Assembly: GCA_900107185.1 (NCBI GenBank)
Contig: FNPA01000002.1
Coordinates: 124,001-188,000 of the forward strand
Length of the DNA: 64,000 nt
DNA from: Ruminococcaceae bacterium YAD3003
GTDB taxonomy: Bacteria > Bacillota > Clostridia > Saccharofermentanales > Saccharofermentanaceae
Reading direction: 5' to 3'
Part shown: piece after piece, positions 53,716 to 61,922 of the stretch
Layout of the letters: each line of letters starts with the position of its first letter
Position numbering within the stretch: position 1 is the first letter of the stretch
Notes under the pieces: model-generated
What the model was told of the DNA's origin: nothing
Seen by the model: only the letters and a program-made list of their open reading frames with translations
The model's database searches: none
Translations under genes and position numbers: made by a program

Positions 53716-53740
53716 TCCCTGACGTTTTAGGAGACTATTC

Positions 53741-54619
53741 TTGAAAAAGCTGTTGAAGTCAAAATGGTTTATAGCACTTATTGTTCTGCTAGTTCTGGCA
53801 GCCGGTGCTATATTGAGCCTGCTCCCGGGCAGCCCTATAAAGAATCTTCTTAAGCCTGTCCAGCTCGTCAGTTCTCCTGCACAGTCACTTGTTAAGAAAG
53901 CAGGCGATACTTTATCTGATTTCTGGTCAGCTATTACTGACGGTATCGCGATCAGAGAAGAGAACAGGGCGCTCAAAGAGCAGATTGCCGACTTAAGATA
54001 CAGACTTACCCAGAATGAGGAAGCTGCTTTGAGATATGAAGAGCTTAAGGATGCTCTTCACATCAAGGATATGTTCAGTAACTACGAGATTTACGGTGCT
54101 TCGATCCTGTCCAGAGAATCAGACGAATGGTTCTCGACGATAAGACTAAATGCCGGAGTAACTGATGGAATTGCTTTGGAAGAAGGTAATTCATATCCGG
54201 TTCTTGACGTTGAGATGAACCTGGTAGGACGAGTTATTGAGACTTCAGATAAGGAATCCAGAGTTTTGCCGCTCCTTCACGAAGGTTTTGCCGTTGCCGG
54301 AAAAGTTAACGAGGTTAACGGTACAACATTTATGATCTACGGAGATGCTGAGCTCAAGAGACAGGGTTTGTGCCTTGTTAAGGATATCGATCCTAATGTC
54401 CTTATTGAACCCGGTATGGAGATCGTTACTTCAGGAGACGGCGGTTTGTTCCCTGAGGGTATCCCGATCGGTGTTATCGAGTCAGTAGATTATTCCAATC
54501 CGCTTAATGTTACGGCTACTTTGAGGCCTTATTCCCAGATTGGAAAGCTCGAAGACGTATTTATCATGATTCCTTACGTTGAAGAAACAGCCGAAGAGAC
54601 TGCTGCAACTGTCGTTTAA
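53741..54619 (+). CDS. mreC: Rod shape-determining protein MreC
   Basis: TTG start at 53741, 6 bp after AGGAGA. 292 residues. An N-terminal membrane helix (about 8-27), a coiled coil (about 70-105), and the extracellular double beta-barrel (EIYGASILSRESDEWFSTIRLNAG, DGLFPEGIPIGVIESV-like text near 225-240). Organises the elongasome. First of mreC-mreD-mrdA; mreB is not adjacent. Confidence 0.93.
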   Translation: MKKLLKSKWFIALIVLLVLAAGAILSLLPGSPIKNLLKPVQLVSSPAQSLVKKAGDTLSDFWSAITDGIAIREENRALKEQIADLRYRLTQNEEAALRYEELKDALHIKDMFSNYEIYGASILSRESDEWFSTIRLNAGVTDGIALEEGNSYPVLDVEMNLVGRVIETSDKESRVLPLLHEGFAVAGKVNEVNGTTFMIYGDAELKRQGLCLVKDIDPNVLIEPGMEIVTSGDGGLFPEGIPIGVIESVDYSNPLNVTATLRPYSQIGKLEDVFIMIPYVEETAEETAATVV

Positions 54620-54637
54620 GACGTACGGAGCGCGGAA

Positions 54638-55270
54638 ATGAAGCTAATTAATGTCACCACGAAAAACAGGATAAGAAAGATCGTTGTTTACGCGATCTAC
54701 ATTATTCTGCTTTCTTCATTACAGGTTTCATTCCCTGAACGAATTAGTTTTTTAGGACAGACTGCTGACCTTGTATTCGTTTTCGTAGTTTTGTCCGGAT
54801 ATTTCAACGGCTTCTGGGACGGAGCAGTGGTAGGATTTATATCAGGAATGATCAGAGACGTATTCTCTCCGCCGGCTGTCGTAGGATTGGACGGCGAAGT
54901 CAGAGTTACTGCATTTGTTGGCGTTTTTACGCTCTTTGCTGCGGGAATAATCGGCGCGTCATTCTTCACGAGAAGAATGCACAGGAATATACCGTTCTCT
55001 ATCGTTTCCGTAATTTTTGTAACCGTTTGCTATAAGGTGGCAGGTTACATACTGATCTATGGCTGGAGTAATCTCGCAGGCATAGAATCGAGTTTATATG
55101 AGCCTCTGACGGCATTCGTTTATTCGTTCCTGCCCCAGTTGCTCCTTAATACTTTGGCGGCTATTCCGCTGATCGTTCTTTTGAGGTTCTTAGGACCTGT
55201 ATCTTTCAGAGATACGAAGAAGGACGATGAGATTATTGAACAGGGTGAGAGTACATGGCTGGGAATCTGA
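54638..55270 (+). CDS. mreD: Rod shape-determining protein MreD
   Basis: 210 residues with about five membrane helices, including ADLVFVFVVLSGYFNGFWDG followed by GFISGMIRDVFSP, the MreD pattern. Acts with MreC and PBP2 in cell elongation. Overlaps mrdA by 16 bp. Confidence 0.85.
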   Translation: MKLINVTTKNRIRKIVVYAIYIILLSSLQVSFPERISFLGQTADLVFVFVVLSGYFNGFWDGAVVGFISGMIRDVFSPPAVVGLDGEVRVTAFVGVFTLFAAGIIGASFFTRRMHRNIPFSIVSVIFVTVCYKVAGYILIYGWSNLAGIESSLYEPLTAFVYSFLPQLLLNTLAAIPLIVLLRFLGPVSFRDTKKDDEIIEQGESTWLGI

Positions 55271-57573
55271 CAGACGATTTCGGTGCATTTGATAATAATG
55301 CGGAGAGAAATGAAAAAGCCGGCGCGGGTTTATTCTTCAGCCGTCTGTTTTCATTCCTTACCAACAGATTCCTCGTACTTGGCGTGGGATTTGTTACTTT
55401 CGGAGTGATCATTCTCATAATGACAACGAGGCTGCAGTTCTCCGATTACCAGAACACGTTGTCAGAGAGCTCGTCGGGTGTTGTCAGACAATATGTTTCC
55501 GAGGCTCCGAGAGGCGATATTTATGATGCCAGAGGAGTATTGCTGGCATCCAGTACTGAATTTAACAGCGTCATGATCGCCAATGCTTATCTGGATGACC
55601 AGTCGCTCAATGCCTTATGTCTGGAACTGAGTTATCTTTTCGAAGAGTATCACTGCATTGAGGTCGCTGATCTCGACCAGTATTTTGTGTTAGATCCTGC
55701 TGCGAGATTCGTTAAGAGTGAAGAGAAGATCAAACTCTGGCAGACAGATTCCAACTTGTTTGACCTTAAGGACTATTCACAGGGCGTTATCGTTACGTTC
55801 TCTGACGATTACGTAAAGATCGATCCGAACGTTTTCTTCCTGTATCTGCGCCGCAAATTCAATATCGACAACGAATATACGATCGAAGAAGCGTACAGGA
55901 TCATGAGGATCAGATATCAGATATTCTCTGATAACTGGGCATTCGTTAAGGGTACGCCTGTTAAGATAGCCTGCAATGTTCCTGATGAGCTCATCCGTAA
56001 GTTTGAAGAGCAGAATTACCACTATATGGGCATTGTTGCATGCAAAGAATATGCCCGTAACTATACGACTGAAGCGCTCTATGCTTGCCACGTTTTGGGT
56101 TACGTAGGTAAGATCTCGAGCGTTACATACAACGATCTGGCGCCATTTGGCTACACGAGTGACGAGATGGTAGGTAAGTCAGGTGTCGAATCGCAGATGG
56201 AGAGATATCTGCACGGCAGCAACGGAATAACGCCTTATAGTATTTGGACCCAAGACGGTGAGGAGGGATTCTTCGTTCCTCAGAACTACGGTACTGAACC
56301 GCAGGCGGGTGCGACCGTTTATCTCACTATTGATTCACGAATCCAGGAAGTCGGAATGGAGTCACTGAAGGAATATATTCTCCAGGCGAAAGCAAACGAC
56401 CTGTCAGGATATAAATCCGCGTCCGCCGGTGCTTTCGTAATGATGAACGTAAATACGGGCGCTGTTATTGCGATGGGTTCTTATCCGATCTACGACCCTA
56501 ACGATTTTATCCTCGCAAACTATGGTGATAAACAGGCTCAGGAGCAGGTTAAATACTATTTGGGTGTTGATGAATATGAGGAGATCACGGCAGGTGACCT
56601 CCCTCTGTGGAACCGTGCGATCATGTCAATGTACGCTCCGGGTTCTACATTTAAGCCCTGTACGGCTTTGGCAGCACTCGAGAATGGTGATATTACACCT
56701 GAGGACAATACGATCATGTGTGTCAGCCCTTATGACGTAGACGGTTGGATCTTTAAGTGTCTGGAGTTCCCGAATTACGGTCACGGACCTCTTACTCTGA
56801 GCGATGCGATGGCCCAGTCCTGCAATATCTATTTCATGATCCTTGGTATCCGTACAGGTATCGATAACATTTCCGCTATGGCATACAGATTCGGACTTGG
56901 CGTTAAGTCAGGAATCGATCTTCCGGGTGAGATCTCAGGCGTCATGTCGAGCCGTGAGAACAAGAGACTTACAAGACAATCCGTATACGATAAGACATGG
57001 TTTCCGTCAAATACAGCACAGGCATCTATCGGTCAGTTCGACGACTGTTTTACCATCCTCCAGCTTTGCAGATATACATGCGGAATCGCTACAAATAAGC
57101 TCTGCACACCTTATGTAATCGACAGGGTAGTGGCTAGTGACGGTACGATCCTGTATCAGGGCCAGACTGAATCGGTTGATCTTGGTATAGCAGAAGAGAA
57201 TATTGAAGCTGTCAGAACGGCGATGAGATGCGTTACTACCGGTACATATCACTGGAATTCAACGGCAGACGGTCATTTCGAATACTATCCTGTTGAATTG
57301 GTATGTAAAACAGGTACGGCCGAGACGGGATTCGAGGATTCACGTAAGGAGTATTCAAACGGTTTGTTCATCTGTTATGCGCCTAAGGAGAACCCTGAAG
57401 TTGCCGTTGCGCTCGTAGTTGAGAGCGGTAAGTGGGGTGCATCCTGTATCGGTATCGCTAAGAGCCTTATGGCCGCTTATTTCAATGAGCAGGTCAATAC
57501 TTCATACAGACTTTATACTGCAAATCCCATTTTAGGCGACTATTTGCCGTCTGTTAACGCTACTTCACGTTAA
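55255..57573 (+). CDS. mrdA: Penicillin-binding protein 2 (elongation transpeptidase)
   Basis: 772 residues. One membrane helix (about 40-60), a pedestal domain (APRGDIYDARGVLLA), and a transpeptidase domain with SxxK in APGSTFKPC, SxN in QSCNIYF and KTG in VCKTGTAET. Cross-links peptidoglycan during elongation. Longer than many PBP2s because of a large insert between pedestal and catalytic domain (about 100-280). Two hairpins follow the stop. Confidence 0.94.
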   Translation: MAGNLTDDFGAFDNNAERNEKAGAGLFFSRLFSFLTNRFLVLGVGFVTFGVIILIMTTRLQFSDYQNTLSESSSGVVRQYVSEAPRGDIYDARGVLLASSTEFNSVMIANAYLDDQSLNALCLELSYLFEEYHCIEVADLDQYFVLDPAARFVKSEEKIKLWQTDSNLFDLKDYSQGVIVTFSDDYVKIDPNVFFLYLRRKFNIDNEYTIEEAYRIMRIRYQIFSDNWAFVKGTPVKIACNVPDELIRKFEEQNYHYMGIVACKEYARNYTTEALYACHVLGYVGKISSVTYNDLAPFGYTSDEMVGKSGVESQMERYLHGSNGITPYSIWTQDGEEGFFVPQNYGTEPQAGATVYLTIDSRIQEVGMESLKEYILQAKANDLSGYKSASAGAFVMMNVNTGAVIAMGSYPIYDPNDFILANYGDKQAQEQVKYYLGVDEYEEITAGDLPLWNRAIMSMYAPGSTFKPCTALAALENGDITPEDNTIMCVSPYDVDGWIFKCLEFPNYGHGPLTLSDAMAQSCNIYFMILGIRTGIDNISAMAYRFGLGVKSGIDLPGEISGVMSSRENKRLTRQSVYDKTWFPSNTAQASIGQFDDCFTILQLCRYTCGIATNKLCTPYVIDRVVASDGTILYQGQTESVDLGIAEENIEAVRTAMRCVTTGTYHWNSTADGHFEYYPVELVCKTGTAETGFEDSRKEYSNGLFICYAPKENPEVAVALVVESGKWGASCIGIAKSLMAAYFNEQVNTSYRLYTANPILGDYLPSVNATSR

Positions 57574-57583
57574 TTTCTGATTG

Positions 57584-57647
57584 TTTTTGATAACTTCAAA
57601 GCAGTTGTCAAAAAAGCAATTTTTACAAAAGAGTTTTGTATTCTTTT
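57584..57647 (+). terminator. Two consecutive hairpins after mrdA
   Basis: TTTTTGATAACT/AGTTGTCAAAAA (57584-57614, one G-U), then TACAAAA-GAG-TTTTGTA (57624-57640) followed by TTCTTTTATA. AT-rich; the second is the better terminator. Confidence 0.5.
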
Positions 57648-57710
57648 ATAAGTTGCCCGATTAATGATTTTACTGTAAAATTCTTATATCGCTTTAATGG
57701 GAGATTTCGG

Positions 57711-58103
57711 ATGAAAATAGTTTTGATGGCCGACAACAGAAAGACTGAATTACTGGTCAACTTCTGCATTGCCTACAAGCCTTTGCTTGAGAAACATCAG
57801 CTCATCTCTGTTTATAACACCGCAAAACTTCTTAAGTCTGCTGCTGATCTTGACGTTTCAGGTCTGTCAGTTGATTATTCGAGCGGTTTTGAACAGCTTG
57901 CTTCCAGAGCGGAATATAACGGCATTGACTGCGTTATATATTTGAGAGACGGACATCAGCAGGGAGAATCCAATCCTTTCGAGTTGTTGGATGTTTGTGA
58001 TCAGAATACGATTCCTTATGCAACCAATATTGCTTCTGCTGAGATCCTTGTTACAGCTATTGACAGCGGTGCGCTTGATTATCGCGAATGGAACGCGGGT
58101 TAA
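57711..58103 (+). CDS. Methylglyoxal synthase-like domain protein
   Basis: ATG at 57711 follows GGGAGA. 130 residues, similar in layout to MgsA: KIVLMADNRKTELL, PLLEKHQLISVYNT and IPYATNIASAEILVTA. The MgsA active-site residues differ. The AHD His is Ala, the GGDQQ segment reads SGFEQ, and the PHDPD His is Ser, while the Asp of WDP is kept (RDG). It is probably not a methylglyoxal synthase but an MGS-fold binding domain. Overlaps the MBL gene by 16 bp, so a joint role is likely. Confidence 0.7.
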   Translation: MKIVLMADNRKTELLVNFCIAYKPLLEKHQLISVYNTAKLLKSAADLDVSGLSVDYSSGFEQLASRAEYNGIDCVIYLRDGHQQGESNPFELLDVCDQNTIPYATNIASAEILVTAIDSGALDYREWNAG

Positions 58104-58759
58104 TAGTTGTCCCTTTAGGACCACTCCAATCTAACATGTATTTAATAACCGGCCCGTCCGGTGTTTATATTATTGATCCTTCTGTTTCTCCTAAGAAAAC
58201 AGAGGATTTCTGTAGTACTATTCCTGATTTGAAGGGATTGTCAGAAGGTAAGGTCGATGTCAGAGCCCTGTTTATTACTCATGGACATCACGACCATATC
58301 AAGCATGTCAGTGACTGGCATCACGTTTATCCGAATGTAACTATCTATATGAGCAGCAAGGACCAGGAATTGCTCGACAGCGCCTATTGGAACTGCTCTT
58401 ATATGGAAGGCAGAGACGTTATTTACAGATTTTCTTACTCTGATATCGCAGGTAAGGATGACCAGGTTATTTACAAGGATCCTTCTTGTGAAGTTAAGGT
58501 TTATGAGACTCCCGGCCACTCAATGGGCAGCGTCTGCTATCTTGTTAAGATGGGCGTTAAGGAGAAGCTGTTCACCGGAGATACTGTTTTCAATGGTTCT
58601 ATCGGACGAACAGATATGCACGGCGGCACTTCGAAACTCATTTTGAAGTCTGTTTTGAGAATTAAGGGATTCGATCCGGAACTCGCTATCTATCCGGGCC
58701 ACGGTCCTGATTCCACGATCGCGGAAGAAATCAGAGTAAATCCGTATTTCGATTTGTAA
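58088..58759 (+). CDS. Metallo-beta-lactamase-fold hydrolase (glyoxalase II-like)
   Basis: 223 residues. ITHGHHDHIKHV is the zinc-binding HxHxDH motif, YETPGHSMGSVCYLV gives the next His, and FTGDTVF and YPGHGPDS complete the site. The group includes glyoxalase II and other thioester hydrolases. An MGS-like gene just upstream hints at a methylglyoxal-related pair, but that protein lacks catalytic residues. Confidence 0.88.
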   Translation: MERGLIVVPLGPLQSNMYLITGPSGVYIIDPSVSPKKTEDFCSTIPDLKGLSEGKVDVRALFITHGHHDHIKHVSDWHHVYPNVTIYMSSKDQELLDSAYWNCSYMEGRDVIYRFSYSDIAGKDDQVIYKDPSCEVKVYETPGHSMGSVCYLVKMGVKEKLFTGDTVFNGSIGRTDMHGGTSKLILKSVLRIKGFDPELAIYPGHGPDSTIAEEIRVNPYFDL

Positions 58760-58853
58760 ATCGGAACTCAAATTGCTTATTATAGAATTATAAGGAATCT
58801 TTCAACTCGAAAGCTCGCCCAAACCCAATAAATTAAATGTTTTCAGGCTTTTT

Positions 58854-58878
58854 AACGTCCGCTCTGGCGGGCGTTTTT
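58854..58878 (+). terminator. Terminator after the MBL gene
   Basis: Stem ACGTCCGC/GCGGGCGT (one G-U) with TCTG loop and T5. It ends just before the pilin-operon box. Confidence 0.8.
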
Positions 58879-58946
58879 CTTTGTCGGTTTTTGTCGTATT
58901 TTGTACGGTTTGTTTACAAAAAACCGACAAGACTCCGTTGTAGTAT
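58879..58946 (+). promoter_or_regulatory. Pilin-operon box and TAGTAT -10, shared with comEC
   Basis: CTTTGTCGGTTTTTGTCG (58879-58896), 27 bp, CCGACAA (58924-58930), 10 bp, TAGTAT (58941-58946). TTGTCGGTTTTT and AAAAACCGACAA form a perfect 12-bp inverted repeat. The gap between the two parts is 10 bp longer than at comEC, one helical turn. Confidence 0.65.
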
Positions 58947-58968
58947 TCGGGTAAAAAAGGAGGCTTTT

Positions 58969-59274
58969 ATGTCTACACTCGAATCAGCAATTGTTTTTTC
59001 ACTTATCCTTGTGATGCTCTCGTTCATGATCGCAGGTCCGGAAGCAATCATCCTTGACAGTTTTGAATGTGCCAAAGACGGCGGAAACGAGCTGTTTTAC
59101 ATGGAACAGGATAAGGAAGTCATGGAAAAGAACTATGTCCACGGAACTGTCTGTTATGACACATCGCCTGAGAAGCTTTGCACTTATCTGACGGGACTTT
59201 CTGACAATTTCAGGATCATATACGGTGCTTTTAATGATCTGGCAGAGGAGGTTTCAAATGAAGAGGAAGGTTAA
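58969..59274 (+). CDS. Small TadE/pilin-like membrane protein
   Basis: ATG at 58969 follows AAGGAGG. 101 residues. The N-terminal TLESAIVFSLILVMLSFMI resembles the E-containing hydrophobic start of TadE-type pseudopilins. The remainder is a small extracytoplasmic domain. First of three similar genes; it overlaps the second by 17 bp. No secretion ATPase or prepilin peptidase lies in the window. Confidence 0.6.
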   Translation: MSTLESAIVFSLILVMLSFMIAGPEAIILDSFECAKDGGNELFYMEQDKEVMEKNYVHGTVCYDTSPEKLCTYLTGLSDNFRIIYGAFNDLAEEVSNEEEG

Positions 59275-60619
59275 ATATAAGCGCGCTAAACATGGCGCTT
59301 CAACGATTTTTCTATCTATCATATTGTCTGCATTGATCCTGGTTGAATGTACGTTCCTGGCTTTCGTGTGGAACCTCGATTATGCGTTGAGCGTAAATAC
59401 TGCACTTAAGACGCAAATGGATACGATCTTAAGTGATTACAACAGACAGCTTTTTGCTGTTTACGGGGTATATGCGTTTTCGATGGACAGCGTTGATAAC
59501 TACTGTTTTGATAAGGCGTTGGAGATAAACGGATTAGATTCGAAGTCAACTTTATATTGTTGCGGTGAGACTAAGATCACGACAGAAGATTTGAGGACTG
59601 CCATTGCGTCTTACTACTGGTACAGAGGCACGGGAATTTCTTTCAAAACGCTTGTTGACGGATACTCGAATCTTCTGATCGAACTGGATAAGAATGACGT
59701 GATCGGCAAGGTCGGTAAGTTCATGAAGAGCCCTGCTGCAGGCTATGTTTCCGAGATGATCAAGGGCAGCGAGACAGTAGAAGAATGGTTCAATAAGGCC
59801 GGTGGCGTAATAAACATTGAAGACTATCTTGATGAATCAGATGACCTTAATGCCATTAAGTCTGATTTCAATGATGTGATACATGAATCTGATTTAGGTA
59901 TTGACGTTGATATCGCTGATTGGGAAGGGATCCTTAACACCGTTTCATTTATCGAGAGTGTTGTCGATACGGCCTCCGATGAGTCAATGGGAACAATGTC
60001 GAAGTTCACTACTGCCCATTATTGCGCATATAACTTTGATTGCTGGATCCCGCCTGAAGGTGATGCTTCGATAAACGGCACGTTATTTAAATCAATTCAC
60101 GGTTCCAGATGTGCCGACAGTGAGTACATTATCACCGGCATGGAGAAGAATTCAGCCGTATTCAGTATCGAGTTCATGATCCTCCATGTTTTGATCCTCG
60201 GAAACTATCTGAAAGATTATGCCGATGAGAAGATTCGCAATACGATTTACGCCATTTCTGAGGTTATTTCCATGATCATATATGCCGTGAGCGAAGGTGC
60301 TGCAGATATTGATCCTCGTATTATCGCTGCCGGACTGACCCTATATGTCGCAATGGTCCAGGCTCTTAAAGGTTTTTTTGATATTCTGCAGGGCCAGCGT
60401 GCAACGTTTTTTGAGTATGACGGAAAAAAGATGATCACCCTAAACTACAGGGATTTCCTGTATTTGCTGGCACTTACAAAGTCTGAAGATGATATGCTCG
60501 GACGCACTCTTGAGGTATTAACCCGTGATTACGGTGATCTTTATAAGGGTCTGACATTGGAAGCAGATTTCCGCGGATCAACTTATTCAATCGGGAAATG
60601 CTATCAACTGTACGAATAG
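59258..60619 (+). CDS. TadG-like membrane protein
   Basis: ATG at 59258 after GAGGAGGT. 453 residues. A basic start (MKRKVKYKRAKHGAS) leads to one membrane helix (TIFLSIILSALILVECTFLAFVW), then a long extracytoplasmic region typical of clostridial proteins linked with Flp/Tad pili. A hydrophobic stretch near 325-385 may be another membrane or packing segment. Middle gene of the pilin-like operon. Specific role unknown. Confidence 0.6.
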   Translation: MKRKVKYKRAKHGASTIFLSIILSALILVECTFLAFVWNLDYALSVNTALKTQMDTILSDYNRQLFAVYGVYAFSMDSVDNYCFDKALEINGLDSKSTLYCCGETKITTEDLRTAIASYYWYRGTGISFKTLVDGYSNLLIELDKNDVIGKVGKFMKSPAAGYVSEMIKGSETVEEWFNKAGGVINIEDYLDESDDLNAIKSDFNDVIHESDLGIDVDIADWEGILNTVSFIESVVDTASDESMGTMSKFTTAHYCAYNFDCWIPPEGDASINGTLFKSIHGSRCADSEYIITGMEKNSAVFSIEFMILHVLILGNYLKDYADEKIRNTIYAISEVISMIIYAVSEGAADIDPRIIAAGLTLYVAMVQALKGFFDILQGQRATFFEYDGKKMITLNYRDFLYLLALTKSEDDMLGRTLEVLTRDYGDLYKGLTLEADFRGSTYSIGKCYQLYE

Positions 60620-60630
60620 GGGGTGATTTT

Positions 60631-61650
60631 ATGAGGAAGTTCGTGAACAAGAAAGGCCAGATATCATTAGAGGCGGCAATAGCATTTACAATAACCATTG
60701 TATTGCTCGCATCAGTTGTTAGCGCCATCCAGTTTTACCGTACGGATATTCTGATGAGGAGGTCAGTTGAGCAGACTTGCGAGAAGATGTCTTTGCTGTA
60801 TCCGGTTTCAGTTCCTGCAAGTGACGCGTTATCCCTAACGCTTAACGCGTTTCCTGATATCGGAATCGGAGATATGAAAGGAGCAGAAGTCATATCCAAA
60901 GTCGTGTCTGCAGCTACAGGTTTTGATAACGCAACAGGACATACTCTGCAGGAACTCGTTCTCAACGGACTTTTCGCCCAGACGATGGAGAATCAGATAA
61001 GGGAAGGCTATATCGAGCGTAATGGTGGTTCTTTGTTTTTCGCGCCGGATGATATTGAGGTTTTCTTTGCAATCAGCGACGATCACCACATCATTGAGGT
61101 GACAACAGAATATACCATCGTGACCATTGCGGGTGTTAAAACCAGAAGTATCTATTCGGTGATCCCGTTATATGGCGAGCCAATCCTGTCTTTGCAGGGC
61201 GATTCCGCATCGAAGAAGAATGAAGATGAGCAGAAGAGCGATATCTGGTCACTGTCTAATTTTGACAGGGGAGATGCATTTCGCGACATGTATGGAGCTA
61301 ACCTCCCGAAAACTTTCCCGGTTATCGATTCTTATGAAGGTGGCGAGATCACCGCGATCCGCAGTATTGACCTCACTTCTCCGTATTACCAGGATATCTC
61401 GCACATTGAGAAGAAGATCAAGGATGACATCAACAGCCTGAGCCTGTTTGAACCACAATCTGCCGTTATAAACGGCTCAACATACAGTGTCGATTACATA
61501 AACTCGCGTTATCTGAATGTCGTTATTCCGGAAAATTCAGGTGAGATCGGCCGTGCAGCAGTTGAGGATCTCAAAGGCTATGCGTTGGTCCATGGTGTTG
61601 TTCTGGTCGTTAATGAGAACGGGGTGTCAGAGAGGTATGGAGAAGTCTGA
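60631..61650 (+). CDS. TadE-like pilin/assembly protein
   Basis: ATG at 60631 after GGGGGTGAT. 339 residues. The N-terminal KKGQISLEAAIAFTITIVLLASVVSAIQFYRT is a good TadE-type signal: G before a hydrophobic stretch with Glu at +5 or so. A large extracytoplasmic domain follows. Last gene of the operon; array 3 begins 9 bp after its stop. Confidence 0.65.
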   Translation: MRKFVNKKGQISLEAAIAFTITIVLLASVVSAIQFYRTDILMRRSVEQTCEKMSLLYPVSVPASDALSLTLNAFPDIGIGDMKGAEVISKVVSAATGFDNATGHTLQELVLNGLFAQTMENQIREGYIERNGGSLFFAPDDIEVFFAISDDHHIIEVTTEYTIVTIAGVKTRSIYSVIPLYGEPILSLQGDSASKKNEDEQKSDIWSLSNFDRGDAFRDMYGANLPKTFPVIDSYEGGEITAIRSIDLTSPYYQDISHIEKKIKDDINSLSLFEPQSAVINGSTYSVDYINSRYLNVVIPENSGEIGRAAVEDLKGYALVHGVVLVVNENGVSERYGEV

Positions 61651-61658
61651 ATGATGCG

Positions 61659-61908
61659 TTTTACCCCAACATGCGAAAAACAGTGCTGTTGGGGTAAAAA
61701 ACTTTCGAGATTTTTACCCCAAACTCTCGAAAACACGTCCTCTGGGGTAAAATTCGCAATCTTTTTACCCCAAAGCATATAAAAACAGCCGTATGGGGTA
61801 AAAAACATCGCTGAATTTTACCCCAAACACTCAAAAACACACCCCTTGGGGTAAACCCCGCAAACTTTATACCCCAAACCCAACAAAAACCGGGCATTTG
61901 GGGTAAAG
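61659..61908. repeat. Array 3: five palindromic units before nuclease-like gene B
   Basis: Unit form TTTTACCCCA-N21-TGGGGTAAAA. Units are at 61659-61699, 61712-61752, 61763-61803, 61816-61856 and 61867-61908. Starts are 53, 51, 53 and 51 bp apart with spacers 12, 10, 12 and 10. Every centre holds AAAAC near its middle, with variable bases around it. Unit 1 arms extend to 13 bp. Unit 5 is degenerate (TTATACCCCA, TGGGGTAAAG), and its right arm runs into the AAAGGAGG ribosome site (61905-61912) of the gene. Confidence 0.95.
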
Positions 61909-61922
61909 GAGGAATAAATAAC

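Noticed and set aside
57636-57710. Upstream extension of the MGS-like gene
   Set aside because: Lies in hairpin-rich leader DNA and lacks a ribosome site; ATG 57711 has GGGAGA ahead and starts at the domain.
58837-58968. N-terminal extension of the first pilin-like gene
   Set aside because: It would run through a terminator and the shared promoter box; ATG 58969 has AAGGAGG.
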